Positions 34,228-42,734 of a stretch of 64,000 nucleotides of DNA are shown here, in pieces (the stretch's first letter is position 1; each line of letters begins with the position of its first letter). Location of the stretch: contig CAVTLG010000009.1 in the NCBI GenBank assembly GCA_963735495.1, forward strand, positions 806,001-870,000, written 5' to 3'. A program made the translations under genes and the position numbers. The notes beneath the pieces are model-generated. The model ran no database searches. It was not told the origin of the DNA and saw nothing but the letters and a program-made list of their open reading frames with translations. Origin of the DNA: CAVTLG01 sp963735495 (lineage in GTDB: Bacteria > Chloroflexota > Ktedonobacteria > Ktedonobacterales > Ktedonobacteraceae).

Positions 34228-35108
34228 GCCAGCGACAGCCCAAACGCTTCTGCAATTTCTGTACGCACGTTCTGATCAATTTGCTGGTCCGCCAGCGTTC
34301 GCGTGACTTTTTCCGTCAACACTTTCCCGCCTGCTTCCTTTGCAACCGCCTGCATATGTCTGGCAATATGTTGCTGACGTTCTGGTGCCTTTTCTGCTGG
34401 GGTGAAGCTATCAGTGGTCTTGCCGGTCACTTCATACACGCTACGTTCTGCATGGAGGGTGCTGACTAGCTCTTCAAGTTGGGCGAAACCGTCACCGGTA
34501 TATCCCCGCTGCTGGATCAGCTCGTAATCACGTGCCAGTACCGCACGTCGTTCTGCAGAAAGCACACCCTTTTGCTCCAGCTGGGCTGGGATAGCGGGAA
34601 TGCCAAGCTCTTGCTCCAGCAAACTCCTTCTTTCTCGAAGCTCCTGCCGCGTCCGCTCAATCATGTGTCGCGGCAAAGGACGCTTCTGCCTCTCACAAGC
34701 TTCGACCTGTTGCTTCACAAAGCCCTCGAAGCTTTTGGGGTACCGATCCAGGATATCCTGCAACTTTCTCGCACTCTCGCGATAGTTCTCGGTGAATGCT
34801 TTTGCGTAGTTCTCCCCCTGACTCATGAGCGTTCCGTGGTACTTCACTGCTCTGAGAAGCTGTGAACACTCTTGCCGTAATCCCCACATGGCTGGTATTC
34901 CACTCCCTCGATAGTAGTGGTCATATTCCTGCAGTTTCTTCTCGCAGTCCTCAATCACCTGTTTTGCCTGCTCCCGGGGACTCAATGGGCGCGCGCGCTC
35001 CTCTGCAGCGAGGTTGCGCAGGGGGATCTCCGCGGATTTCCCAGGGTTATGGCGTTCCCCTGTCTCTTTTGCTCCGCCTTCTGTCGCGTGCAAGGATCTA
35101 TCTGTCAC
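34215..35108 (-). CDS. HEAT-repeat gene, N-terminal fragment (unknown domain)
   Basis: A 297-residue fragment, all-helical and highly charged, with no recognised domain. After a disordered start (1-45) comes EQAKQVIEDCEKKLQEYDHY, then YRESARKLQDILDRYPKSFEG and long helices rich in Arg, Glu and Gln. The first HEAT-like unit (VTRTLADQQIDQNVRTEIAEAFG) begins at its C-terminus and is cut by the frameshift at ~34243. The intact ancestor would have been about 634 residues over 33205-35108. Function unknown; possibly a scaffold. Confidence 0.65.
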   Translation of the reverse strand: MTDRSLHATEGGAKETGERHNPGKSAEIPLRNLAAEERARPLSPREQAKQVIEDCEKKLQEYDHYYRGSGIPAMWGLRQECSQLLRAVKYHGTLMSQGENYAKAFTENYRESARKLQDILDRYPKSFEGFVKQQVEACERQKRPLPRHMIERTRQELRERRSLLEQELGIPAIPAQLEQKGVLSAERRAVLARDYELIQQRGYTGDGFAQLEELVSTLHAERSVYEVTGKTTDSFTPAEKAPERQQHIARHMQAVAKEAGGKVLTEKVTRTLADQQIDQNVRTEIAEAFGLSLACPR

Positions 35109-35365
35109 CGTATTCTCTCCTACCTAGATAGTCGGTTGTTTTATCCTGGAAGAGGCTCGATGGTTGAGTATCTTTTCGGCGAAGAAACGCTCAGCGCTTT
35201 ACGCCAAAATAATGTTCGTTCATCAAGTATAGCCGCTGGCTCCTCTGCTTTCAAGAAGAAAAAAAGAGGGACAGTTTGCCACTACTTTCAACAGCGGTTT
35301 TTTCCTCCTCAAATAATTTTCATATTTACACGAACTGAAACCAACCGCTATCTCATACCCATAGC

Positions 35366-35478
35366 CATTCAGAAACGCGGCGATCTCCTTTCTGGCACAT
35401 GAGCCGAAGGCTAGAGGCGCTAGCCTCGTTTGTGTCAGTATTAAGATAAACGCCGCTAGCCCACGGCTCATCTGAATG
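35366..35478. repeat. Long copy of the TCAGA/TCTGA hairpin repeat
   Basis: CATTCAGA (35366-35373) pairs with TCTGAATG (35471-35478). The interior (CTAGAGGCGCTAGCCTCGTT and surroundings, 35385-35450) is the reverse complement of the core of the element at 45135-45395, with small differences. It occupies the gap 35109-35590 upstream of the P450; nothing else stands out in that gap. Confidence 0.75.
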
Positions 35479-35590
35479 CAAGGCAATATCACCCATTTTC
35501 TTGCAACTTTGTTGTGCCTGGCGCGTATTTTTTGATAGAGAAAAATGAATGAACTTCATTCAGTGTGCATATCGAAAAAGGAGAACTCTC

Positions 35591-36919
35591 ATGGATGATA
35601 TACGCCCTTACGACGCTATCCCTCAGGTGACTTTGCCTGACGATTATCAGCTCCATCTCGCTCCACTGCTCGCTGAGGCCTATGAGCAGCATGGGCCGAT
35701 TTTTCGCTCCACATTCTTTGAGCGGGAGATTCTCTACCTGGTGGGCCCGGAGGCAAACCGTTTCGTGCTGGTGAATGAGCGGCAGAAGTTTTCTAATCAG
35801 GTTGGCTGGGGCACCATCTTTCAAGTGACCAATATGTTGGGTCATGGTTTGCTCAGTATGGATGGTGAAGAGCATGATCAGCATCGCAAGATGATGAATC
35901 CGGCTTTTACGGTCAGCTATATGGATCGCTACCTGCCTTTAATGAATCGCATTATTCGTGAGCACGCGGCGACGTGGCTCGCAACTGATGAGATAGATCT
36001 CTACGAGGAAGCGCGCAAAATTACCTTTGCGGTAGCTGCTGAGGCATTGACCGGTCTGCAGGCCGGAGAAGAGGTAGACCGCTTTCGCGAACTCTTCGTG
36101 CGTATTCTCATGGTAGGGGGTGTCTCTGCCTCGGAAGAAGAATTTCATCGGCAGCTTGGACAACTGCATGCTGAGTTGTATGCTTTGTTGCGTCCTAAGA
36201 TTGAGGAACGGCGTCGTGTGCGCATTGATGACATTTTTGGTAGACTGGTCCAGGCGCGGGATGACCAGGGCAGGGCGATGAGCGATGAACAGTTAATCGC
36301 ACACGTAAACATCTTGCTCGTGGCAGGTCATGAAACCTCGACAAGCCTCGTTACCTGGCTCCTTTACCTGCTCAATCAGCATCCCGATTATACCCAACGC
36401 ATTATGGATGAGCAGGCGGCCATCCTTGGTCAACAGCCACAAGGGATAGTTGCCACGCGAGATCCCGATTTGGAAGCTATCAAGCGTATGAAAGTACTGG
36501 AAAATGCCTTGAGCGAAGCCGAACGACTCTATCCGCCTGTCCCCAACGGACCGCGCGGGGTGATTGAAGACTTCGATTTTCATGGTTATCATGTTCCGGC
36601 TGGCACATTTGCCTTCTATTCGATTGCAGCCTCCCATCGGTTGCCAGGCATCTTTGCCCATCCAGCCAGTTTTGACCCGGATCGTTTTGCTCCGCCGCGT
36701 GAGGAACACAAAAAGCATCCCTATGCTCTAGTCGGCTTTGGTGGTGGACCACGCATCTGCATTGGCATCAATTTCGCGCAAGTCGAGATCAAAGCGATGG
36801 TTTCGCATATTCTGCGTAACTATCAGCTTACGCTTGTACCAGACCAGGAGATCGTACAGGCTTATGGGGTCACGGGTGGCCCTCTGAATGGCATGCGCAT
36901 GCGTGTGTCCGCGTGGTAG
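35591..36919 (+). CDS. Cytochrome P450
   Basis: A 442-residue P450. The I-helix motif is LVAGHETSTSLV (about 245-250), ExxR lies in SEAERLYPPVP, the PERF-like region is FDPDRFAPPREEHKKHPY, and the heme loop is FGGGPRICIGINFAQVE with Cys near 390. The length and PPR-E-H features resemble the CYP102/CYP4-like branch more than the short class I enzymes elsewhere in the window. The ATG at 35591 follows AAAAGGAG. No redox partner is adjacent. It is followed by a terminator hairpin. Confidence 0.92.
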   Translation: MDDIRPYDAIPQVTLPDDYQLHLAPLLAEAYEQHGPIFRSTFFEREILYLVGPEANRFVLVNERQKFSNQVGWGTIFQVTNMLGHGLLSMDGEEHDQHRKMMNPAFTVSYMDRYLPLMNRIIREHAATWLATDEIDLYEEARKITFAVAAEALTGLQAGEEVDRFRELFVRILMVGGVSASEEEFHRQLGQLHAELYALLRPKIEERRRVRIDDIFGRLVQARDDQGRAMSDEQLIAHVNILLVAGHETSTSLVTWLLYLLNQHPDYTQRIMDEQAAILGQQPQGIVATRDPDLEAIKRMKVLENALSEAERLYPPVPNGPRGVIEDFDFHGYHVPAGTFAFYSIAASHRLPGIFAHPASFDPDRFAPPREEHKKHPYALVGFGGGPRICIGINFAQVEIKAMVSHILRNYQLTLVPDQEIVQAYGVTGGPLNGMRMRVSAW

Positions 36920-36930
36920 TCTCAGAGCAG

Positions 36931-36985
36931 CAAAAAAGCAGGGCCGTCCGGGTCGAACAAGCGACCCTCGCGACCCTGCTTTGTC
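36931..36985. terminator. Bidirectional terminator between P450 and secreted-protein genes
   Basis: AAAGCAGGG at 36934-36942 pairs with CCCTGCTTT at 36973-36981. There are A residues before the left arm and T residues after the right arm, so it can work on both convergent genes. Confidence 0.65.
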
Positions 36986-37048
36986 ACAAAAGTGTCAGGG
37001 CCTTGCATGGTTCTCCCTGGTGATTAGAGAGGATGAGCCTTGCCTGCA

Positions 37049-38071
37049 TTATTCATGACGGATTTCGAGGGAGTAGAAAAGGTTCTGGGCCGTGCTCTTG
37101 CGGGCATGCAGGGCATTCCACAGTTGATCCCAGGCTTGCGTGGCTGTGTTGTTCGTCCCTGTACAGCAGCCGGGCTGGATATTGTGCTGGTCCATAGGAC
37201 CCATGAAAACAATGGGACCGCTGTGGTGTTGCACGCTATAGAGGCTGATCATCGCCCACTGTTGCGCTTGCGCGCCGGTCTGGTTATAGATTTCTGGCGT
37301 TGAAAATGCTGACGGATTTCCCCAACTCACATACCAGTAGTCATACTGGGTCCAGTTACCAGCGCAGTGGATGGTGTTATTTGAGCTGTTTTCTGGGCAA
37401 CCGTCCGCAGAGCCGAAGTTGTAATAGATGTTCCCAACACTATGATATCCATTTACCCAGTTTATCGCTGCCCCTGGAGAGCCCCAGCTCTCGATATCGT
37501 CGCCACCAGCTATTATGACGTGGGAATTGTAGTGGTGGGAAGCAACATAGGACTTTACTGCCGATACCAGGTGCCCCCAGGTTTTTCCATTGGCAGTGCC
37601 AACATTGGCACCAGAATTATTGGTCCCGATAGCGACTGTGACAAATCTGCCCGACCCGGCATGGGAGACGTAGCCAGAGGCAAATGCTTCCACGACTTTT
37701 TCGATCTGGCCATTGCTGATGAAATGAGTAGAGCCTGGATAATCTGTGCCACTACCATTGCTTGCCTGTGCACCGAAATCCAGGATCACCAGGCTACTTG
37801 TGCGATTGGTTTTATCGGCATTCGCCTGATTTTTGCCAAGCGTGGAGGCCTCGCCGGTGTTGCTGGAGTTCATATAAAAACTCAGGTCCGTTGCTACCTT
37901 TTTCTGAATCTGTGGTACAGCCTGAGTTGCGAACGCCTGCGATGCACCCTGGACAATGAATATGGAACCGACGATGAGACATATGCTCATCACTACCAGC
38001 GCTCTGGCTCCTGTCCCAGAAACCTTTTTGGTCAGGAACACTTTGAAAGGACGGAACTGATTTTGCGTCAT
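37049..38071 (-). CDS. Secreted protein of unknown function
   Basis: About 340 residues from the ATG at 38071 (AGGAGAAAGG upstream). The N-terminal signal anchor is LVVMSICLIVGSIFIVQGASQAFA (about 23-47). The mature part has SLVILDFGAQASNGSGTDYP, RFVTVAIGTNNSG, VIIAGGDDIESWGSPGAAINWVNG and IVFMGPMDQHNIQPGCC, an alternating strand-helix order that could be a TIM-barrel- or hydrolase-like fold. Several Cys near 245-270 and 325 may form disulfides. I cannot name a family. A 5' hairpin lies just before its ribosome-binding site. Confidence 0.7.
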   Translation of the reverse strand: MTQNQFRPFKVFLTKKVSGTGARALVVMSICLIVGSIFIVQGASQAFATQAVPQIQKKVATDLSFYMNSSNTGEASTLGKNQANADKTNRTSSLVILDFGAQASNGSGTDYPGSTHFISNGQIEKVVEAFASGYVSHAGSGRFVTVAIGTNNSGANVGTANGKTWGHLVSAVKSYVASHHYNSHVIIAGGDDIESWGSPGAAINWVNGYHSVGNIYYNFGSADGCPENSSNNTIHCAGNWTQYDYWYVSWGNPSAFSTPEIYNQTGAQAQQWAMISLYSVQHHSGPIVFMGPMDQHNIQPGCCTGTNNTATQAWDQLWNALHARKSTAQNLFYSLEIRHE

Positions 38072-38093
38072 GCGTGTGATTCCTTTCTCCTGT

Positions 38094-38121
38094 ATCGAGA
38101 GATTCGGCGGAGTCTCTCGAT
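38094..38121 (-). promoter_or_regulatory. 5'-leader hairpin of the secreted-protein gene
   Basis: ATCGAGAG (38094-38101) pairs perfectly with CTCTCGAT (38114-38121), ending a few bases before the AGGAGAAAGG site. Another stem (GCAGAG/CTCTGC) lies further upstream near 38170. It could affect mRNA stability or translation; I recognise no known riboswitch class. Confidence 0.4.
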
Positions 38122-38774
38122 TGCTTCCTAGAGCTAACCTGCTTTTGCCTGAATCAGCTGTGGTCGGCAGAGCGGCTGTCTCTCTGCGTTTCCGGTCAGG
38201 GTATCGCTCTAATGCCTCTATCCTTGCCACAGAACCTGGATAGGACAGCGCTTGTTTCGGGCATATTGTGAATAGAAAGAACATGTAGCTCTTTCGCCCG
38301 AACCGGAACCTCCCGATCGGATTTATCGCTCTCTTGAAGCTTAATGAAAAGAAGTGATTTCACGAACCACAAATGCTCGGCTTTGTGTCGGCTTTGTGTC
38401 GGCTTTCTCGGATGTTGAGCCTGAAATAGAGAGAAATCCCCATGCAGAAGCTCTATAAATCTCTCTTGATTATTTCATGTATTCTATGCAAAATTATTTT
38501 AAACTTCTTTTGCTTTTATTGAGGAAAAATCGCGGAGGCCACATCTGTTTCAGCGAAGAACAGACTGTTCCATGCGTCCATGATTGAGATGCCTTTTGAG
38601 TGGGAGCGTATCCCTTTTATGCCTGTCTCTCGGTAGAACGTAAAACATGGAAAAATAAAGGTTAGTTGGGATTACTAGATTGAGAGAGGCAAAACATAAG
38701 TGATGGTGCTGTTGCATGCTTGTTGAAGAGCATGTTGAGCGCTCATTGCCGTTGATGATAGGTGGGAAGCCGAT
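38122..38774. other. Gap between the secreted-protein and baseplate-J-like genes
   Basis: About 0.65 kb without a supported gene. It holds the leader of the 37049 gene and a small direct repeat of GGCTTTGTGTC near 38380-38405. Otherwise I see nothing in it. Confidence 0.4.
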
Positions 38775-40682
38775 TCAGCGAGATACGTTTACAAAGTGTA
38801 TGTTTGATTGATTAGTTGGTAATGTATTGTGAAGCAGGCCGTTGATAACGATATGTGCCTGCTTCACGCCTGTCTGTTGTTGTAATAAAGTCGTCGCGGT
38901 ATGAATATTTTTTCCGGCAATGCGCATGGCCAGTGGCCTGCTCCAGTTGCCCTGGAATTGGTAGATCCACGTGCCGCTGGCCTGAATATGTAGCAAGACG
39001 GTGCCGCTGGCGTCTGTCACTTTGGCACTGATAATCCTGGTGCTGATATTTCCCTGCAAGGCGTAGGCAGTTCCGGGAGTCTGTTGTGCTGCGTGTTTGA
39101 GTTGGCTGGCTGCCAGAGATTGAGCTGCTTGCTGATTGTACACTTCTCCCAGGCAACTGGCTGTGGCCGAAACGGTCACTTCAGCAACTCTCGCGCCAGC
39201 CGCAGCAGTAGAGGTGATCAGAGGCTTGCATTGTGGAGGGCCAACGAGCTGATCACTTTGCAGCATCTGCTCTTGCACTGCTTGTTGACCGTTTGCTGTG
39301 AGCGAGGATGTCAGTGTCTGCGCCGCATTATCGATGTCGCTTTGCTGTACATAGCTATAGATTTGTTGATTTTGTCCCCCGTTGAAGGCTTGCTCGTTCT
39401 TTACCGTAATGCCAGGATTGCAACAGGCAGTAGCATTAAAGTCGTGTACTGGTATGTTGCCGCTTACGCCTGGCGTGGCTGCGTGAGCTGCGACTTCGGC
39501 TGTACCCTCCATGGGTGGTTGTGCTGGTTTGATCATAGCTGCCTGGTCGCTCACGATCTGGACGCCGTTGTTATCGCTGAGGACAGTGCCAGCGGGTATC
39601 GTTTGTGCATGGGGTAACGCATTGTAAAAGGTTAGCAGGCCGTGGGCCTGCTGTGGAGGGGTGATGCCAGTGCCGGTTGCCTGCACTGTGCTGGTTTGCG
39701 TTGGTGGGGTAGCAAAGAGAAAACGTGCTGCAACTTGCAGTTGTGCACTATCCGGCACAGCGGTCACGGCGGAAATAGTAGACGTCTTCTGTAGAACGGT
39801 ACTGTTCGGAGTGATGGTAATCGTGGCTGAGTCGCCGGGAAAAAATTGCGGCAGCGGTCCGATATCGACTATTGCGCTCAGGACAAGTCCTGCTAAGAGC
39901 AGCAGCAAGATCAATGTGACGATAAGCCAGCGCCGTCCAACTGTCTGCGCCCTGTTCTGTCTGTGGACTCTGACCGGGTACGGGCCGGATTGTACGACGG
40001 GGATGGGGGAGCGCGTTGGTGTCTGCGCCCTGTTCTGTTGTGCATGTGTCGTCAGTATAATGGGGGCCGGAGATGCTGGTACTTGCGCTGGAGACGCTGC
40101 TTCTGCTGGCGCAGTATCGTTGTATGCAGGAAGATTGGTAATCGCAGTGGCGTCCTCCTGGTCCTCGTCTGTTATGTCAATGGGCGTTTGCTCAGCGTTT
40201 GTCTGATCGTCTAGGGACGAAGATGGCATAGGAGGAGCCGACGGTGTGGTCTCAGATGTAGCTGGTTGTGGCTCTGATAGCGGCTGTGTATCTGTTTGCT
40301 CCGGGGTCTGTGCTGGTGGAGCAGGTTCCTGGCTGAGAAACGTTTGTGCATACTGCGAGTATTTCTCCAGAGATAGGAAGAGCGGAAATTGGTGTTGACG
40401 AGCGAATTTGGCAAGCGATGAATTTTGGGGAGCGATAAAGACAACCTGTGCCTGCAATCCTGCGAGCGCCTGTTCCAGACCTGCGATGCCTGTCGCACGG
40501 CGAAACGCGCTACTCTGGGCTGGTACAACAAGCGCGATTTGCTTGCGTCCCAGCTTTTCCTGCGTAAAGATGGCCGTTAGGATAGCTTGTCTATCGTCGT
40601 CGGGTGCTACTTCAATGATGCCGACAGCAGCACTACGAGGATCATTGCTCGGAAAGAGTCTTGAGCCATTACTTTGTTGCAT
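38775..40682 (-). CDS. Baseplate-J-like membrane-anchored protein
   Basis: A 635-residue protein. The N-terminal ~100 residues form a small alpha/beta domain (VGIIEVAPDDDRQAILTAIF and IALVVPAQSSAFRRATG). A long acidic Pro/Ala/Thr-rich linker follows, then one membrane helix (RWLIVTLILLLLLAGLVLSA, about 255-275). The extracellular part has HGLLTFYNALPHAQTIPAGT, VLSDNNGVQIVSDQ and a GTAEVAAHAATPGVSGNIPV segment typical of the baseplate J/gp47-like fold found in many Chloroflexota proteins. The ATG at 40682 follows GAGGGAAG. Unlike phage baseplate genes, it stands alone, so a cell-surface role is more likely. Confidence 0.75.
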   Translation of the reverse strand: MQQSNGSRLFPSNDPRSAAVGIIEVAPDDDRQAILTAIFTQEKLGRKQIALVVPAQSSAFRRATGIAGLEQALAGLQAQVVFIAPQNSSLAKFARQHQFPLFLSLEKYSQYAQTFLSQEPAPPAQTPEQTDTQPLSEPQPATSETTPSAPPMPSSSLDDQTNAEQTPIDITDEDQEDATAITNLPAYNDTAPAEAASPAQVPASPAPIILTTHAQQNRAQTPTRSPIPVVQSGPYPVRVHRQNRAQTVGRRWLIVTLILLLLLAGLVLSAIVDIGPLPQFFPGDSATITITPNSTVLQKTSTISAVTAVPDSAQLQVAARFLFATPPTQTSTVQATGTGITPPQQAHGLLTFYNALPHAQTIPAGTVLSDNNGVQIVSDQAAMIKPAQPPMEGTAEVAAHAATPGVSGNIPVHDFNATACCNPGITVKNEQAFNGGQNQQIYSYVQQSDIDNAAQTLTSSLTANGQQAVQEQMLQSDQLVGPPQCKPLITSTAAAGARVAEVTVSATASCLGEVYNQQAAQSLAASQLKHAAQQTPGTAYALQGNISTRIISAKVTDASGTVLLHIQASGTWIYQFQGNWSRPLAMRIAGKNIHTATTLLQQQTGVKQAHIVINGLLHNTLPTNQSNIHFVNVSR

Positions 40683-40865
40683 GGTTGCTTCCCTCTGCAT
40701 AAGCGCTGGACGATGGAAAGACATCTCGTTAGCGTCTCAAAAAGAAAGGCCAGTGTTCCTCTGGATTATCTCTAGTGCAAGTGATCCTGTCAAGTTGTTT
40801 AGGGGATGTTGTGAAAAAGTTCACAAAACTGTCGGGCAGGAAGCCCGGAGTCTTCAGATATATCT

Positions 40866-41225
40866 GGCTCTCCCGCACTCTGTGTGGTTAAAAAGATGAT
40901 ACGATAGAGAGAGAAGAAGTTTTGTCCATGTTCTACTCTTTTTCCAATCTGAAGAGGGACCATCGTTCCTAAAACAAGATGCATGCTCACCCAGCCTCAT
41001 AGCATCTGCCCTTTTTCGTGAACTCTTTCGAGAGAGCTTATGGGATTGAGCAAAAACGGTGATCATTGCACCTTCAAGAGTAATCTGCTTGATACAAATG
41101 CCTGGAAGATCAGGCTGAAGTGGGTATATCATATGTTCGTTGTAATGTGGGAAGAAGAGCTTTCTATGAATTCTGTGCTTTCTCTATTTTACCACGATTT
41201 GGGCTACACAGAGTGCGGAAGAGCC
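40866..41225. mobile_element. MITE-like left unit of the transposon
   Basis: A 360-bp unit with its own inverted ends: GGCTCTCCCGCACTCTG... at 40866 and the complement ending GCGGAAGAGCC at 41225, about 20 of 22 positions matching. It contains no coding frame of note. Its right half is the first 175-bp direct repeat. Confidence 0.65.
41045..41219 (+). repeat. 175-bp direct repeat, copy 1
   Basis: Differs from copy 2 (42407-42581) at only about four positions (for example G/A near 41169 and T/C near 41205). It ends in the transposon terminal sequence ACACAGAGTGCGG. Its minus strand carries an open frame in both copies, which I regard as incidental. Confidence 0.9.
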
Positions 41226-41530
41226 GCTCAATTCTGGGATTTACACATTATCCGTTGTTTGTTTTTATCTGGGTGTCGCGTTTATGTATAAATTCACTTC
41301 TAGGTGTGAGATAAATCGGAAAAGGTTGCCTCAATTGCTATGCCATATTAATAACAGAGGTATTTCAAACGCATGCCAGGCGTATGTGAACTGTCCCTCT
41401 TCCCCCCTTTTTTTCATAGAACACGAAGACTATTCTAAAAGAACAGACATGGCCGACAACATATGATCAGGTCTGATTTGGATCAATGGTTGCACGTAGA
41501 ATAAGAAGCAGCAAAGGAGCATAGTAAATA

Positions 41531-42367
41531 ATGGGCGGCGATATTCCTCATCATAAAGAGACGACCTCTTCAAAAGAAGAGACACCAAATAAACTAGATC
41601 CCCTTCAGATGATGAAGAAAGAAAGACGAAGCTCTTCTGATTCTGATTCTGATTCTGATTCTAAGAGCCATTCTTCCTCTGATTCTTCTAAAGAAAGAGA
41701 GGAAGATAAAAAAATCAAAGCATTAGAAGAAGATATTAAAGGAATAGAAGGCAAATTAGAAGAAAAAAATCGAGATATCATTAATAAAGATAATAGGATG
41801 AAAGAGCTAGATATAGAATTAACAAAGCGAGATCCAGAGTACGATGACTTAACGACACGTATCAAGGAGAATTTTCAAGAACGAATGACCCTGGGATCTA
41901 AACAAGACGCTTTATCTAGAAGATTGGACAATTTGAATGAACAGATGGGATTGAGTGACTTATATGAGCATGCGTTACCTCAGGGATCGGTGGGGAAGTC
42001 TCAGTTGGAAGAGAGGGATCAAGTTACCCATGAGATAACTACGAACGAGCATCGGTATAGGGAACTGGAAGAGGCAGCGAATCAAATGCGTGAAAATAAA
42101 GATAAGATGCTAGCTTCCCAGAGAGGAATCGAGGCTGATCAACGCTCTGAATATGTAAAGGTGAAGCAGGAGAGGAAAGATCTCGCGCAGGAAGCCGCTG
42201 AATTGCAGCAGCAAAAAAAGAAGTTGAACACAGAGATACGCGTTCTTCGGTTGGAAAATAGGCATAAAGGGCAAAAAACGCTTGAACAGATGTTTACACC
42301 CCCTTCAAGCAGCCAGAGAGGGAGTTCATTTTCAAGAAAGAGGTTGTTTGATCCTGAGAACAAATAA
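41531..42367 (+). CDS. Coiled-coil cargo protein with Ser-Asp repeat
   Basis: A 278-residue protein of unknown function. A disordered N-terminus contains five SD dipeptides (SSSDSDSDSDSKS, about 35-47). Long coiled coils follow (IKALEEDIKGIEGKLEEKNR, about 60-130, and QLEERDQ through ENRHKGQ, about 155-250), with a Ser/Arg tail ending PENK. There is no signal peptide. A GGAG site lies upstream of the ATG. It is A-rich compared with neighbouring genes, supporting horizontal origin. It is the only gene of the transposon. Confidence 0.7.
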   Translation: MGGDIPHHKETTSSKEETPNKLDPLQMMKKERRSSSDSDSDSDSKSHSSSDSSKEREEDKKIKALEEDIKGIEGKLEEKNRDIINKDNRMKELDIELTKRDPEYDDLTTRIKENFQERMTLGSKQDALSRRLDNLNEQMGLSDLYEHALPQGSVGKSQLEERDQVTHEITTNEHRYRELEEAANQMRENKDKMLASQRGIEADQRSEYVKVKQERKDLAQEAAELQQQKKKLNTEIRVLRLENRHKGQKTLEQMFTPPSSSQRGSSFSRKRLFDPENK

Positions 42368-42406
42368 TCCAGTAAAGTAGTGTCACCTTGTGGTGTAAAT
42401 CCCAGA

Positions 42407-42581
42407 ATTGAGCAAAAACGGTGATCATTGCACCTTCAAGAGTAATCTGCTTGATACAAATGCCTGGAAGATCAGGCTGAAGTGGGTATATCATATGTTC
42501 GTTGTAATGTGGGAAGAAGAGCTTTCTATAAATTCTGTGCTTTCTCTATTTTACCACAATTTGGGCCACACAGAGTGCGGG
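42407..42581 (+). repeat. 175-bp direct repeat, copy 2
   Basis: Right-hand copy of the repeat at 41045-41219, about 98 % identical by eye. It is preceded by GTGTAAATCCCAGAATTGAG, the reverse complement of which follows copy 1 at about 41227-41247. Confidence 0.9.
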
Positions 42582-42590
42582 AGGAGAGCC

Positions 42591-42734
42591 TATATCTATC
42601 TGGGTGGCGACGGGGCAGTTGTCAGTTGCCCCATTGCCCGCTCAAAAGCAGAGTGATATCTGGCAGGTAAAGGTCAGGGGCAAAGCCCTGACCCTACGCG
42701 CATGTGGACAAAGCGTTTTGTTGAGGAGAAGAAA
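42591..42734. repeat. Hairpins between the transposon and the isomerase gene
   Basis: GGGGCA/TGCCCC near 42615-42635, and GGTCAGGG (42672-42679) with CCCTGACC (42686-42693) followed by CTACGCG. The last shares its tail with the GAGACAA hairpin repeats at 1263, 1315 and 51104. It may also terminate the downstream minus-strand gene. Confidence 0.55.

Larger units (their letters stand above)
40866..42590. mobile_element. Transposase-less transposon carrying a coiled-coil gene
   Basis: A 1.7-kb unit bounded by inverted repeats. The left end is GGCTCTCCCGCACTCTG... (40866-40887); the right end is its complement at 42566-42590 with a 3-bp insertion. The unit is flanked by a perfect 7-bp direct duplication, TATATCT (40859-40865 and 42591-42597), as expected from transposition. 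Inside are two 175-bp direct repeats and one gene (41531-42367). No transposase is encoded, so it would need one in trans. Confidence 0.8.

Noticed and set aside
38122..38290. Cyclic di-AMP (ydaO) type riboswitch before the secreted-protein gene
   Set aside because: A GAGCTAACC-like stretch is present, but on the strand opposite to the gene, and other consensus parts were not found.
38775..40682. Baseplate-J-like protein as part of a phage tail or contractile injection system
   Set aside because: No tail, sheath or other baseplate genes are nearby, and the protein has a membrane anchor and long linker.
40854..41132. Minus-strand frame in both copies of the 175-bp repeat
   Set aside because: The shared protein sequence follows from the DNA repeat; the two frames diverge outside it and neither has a start signal.
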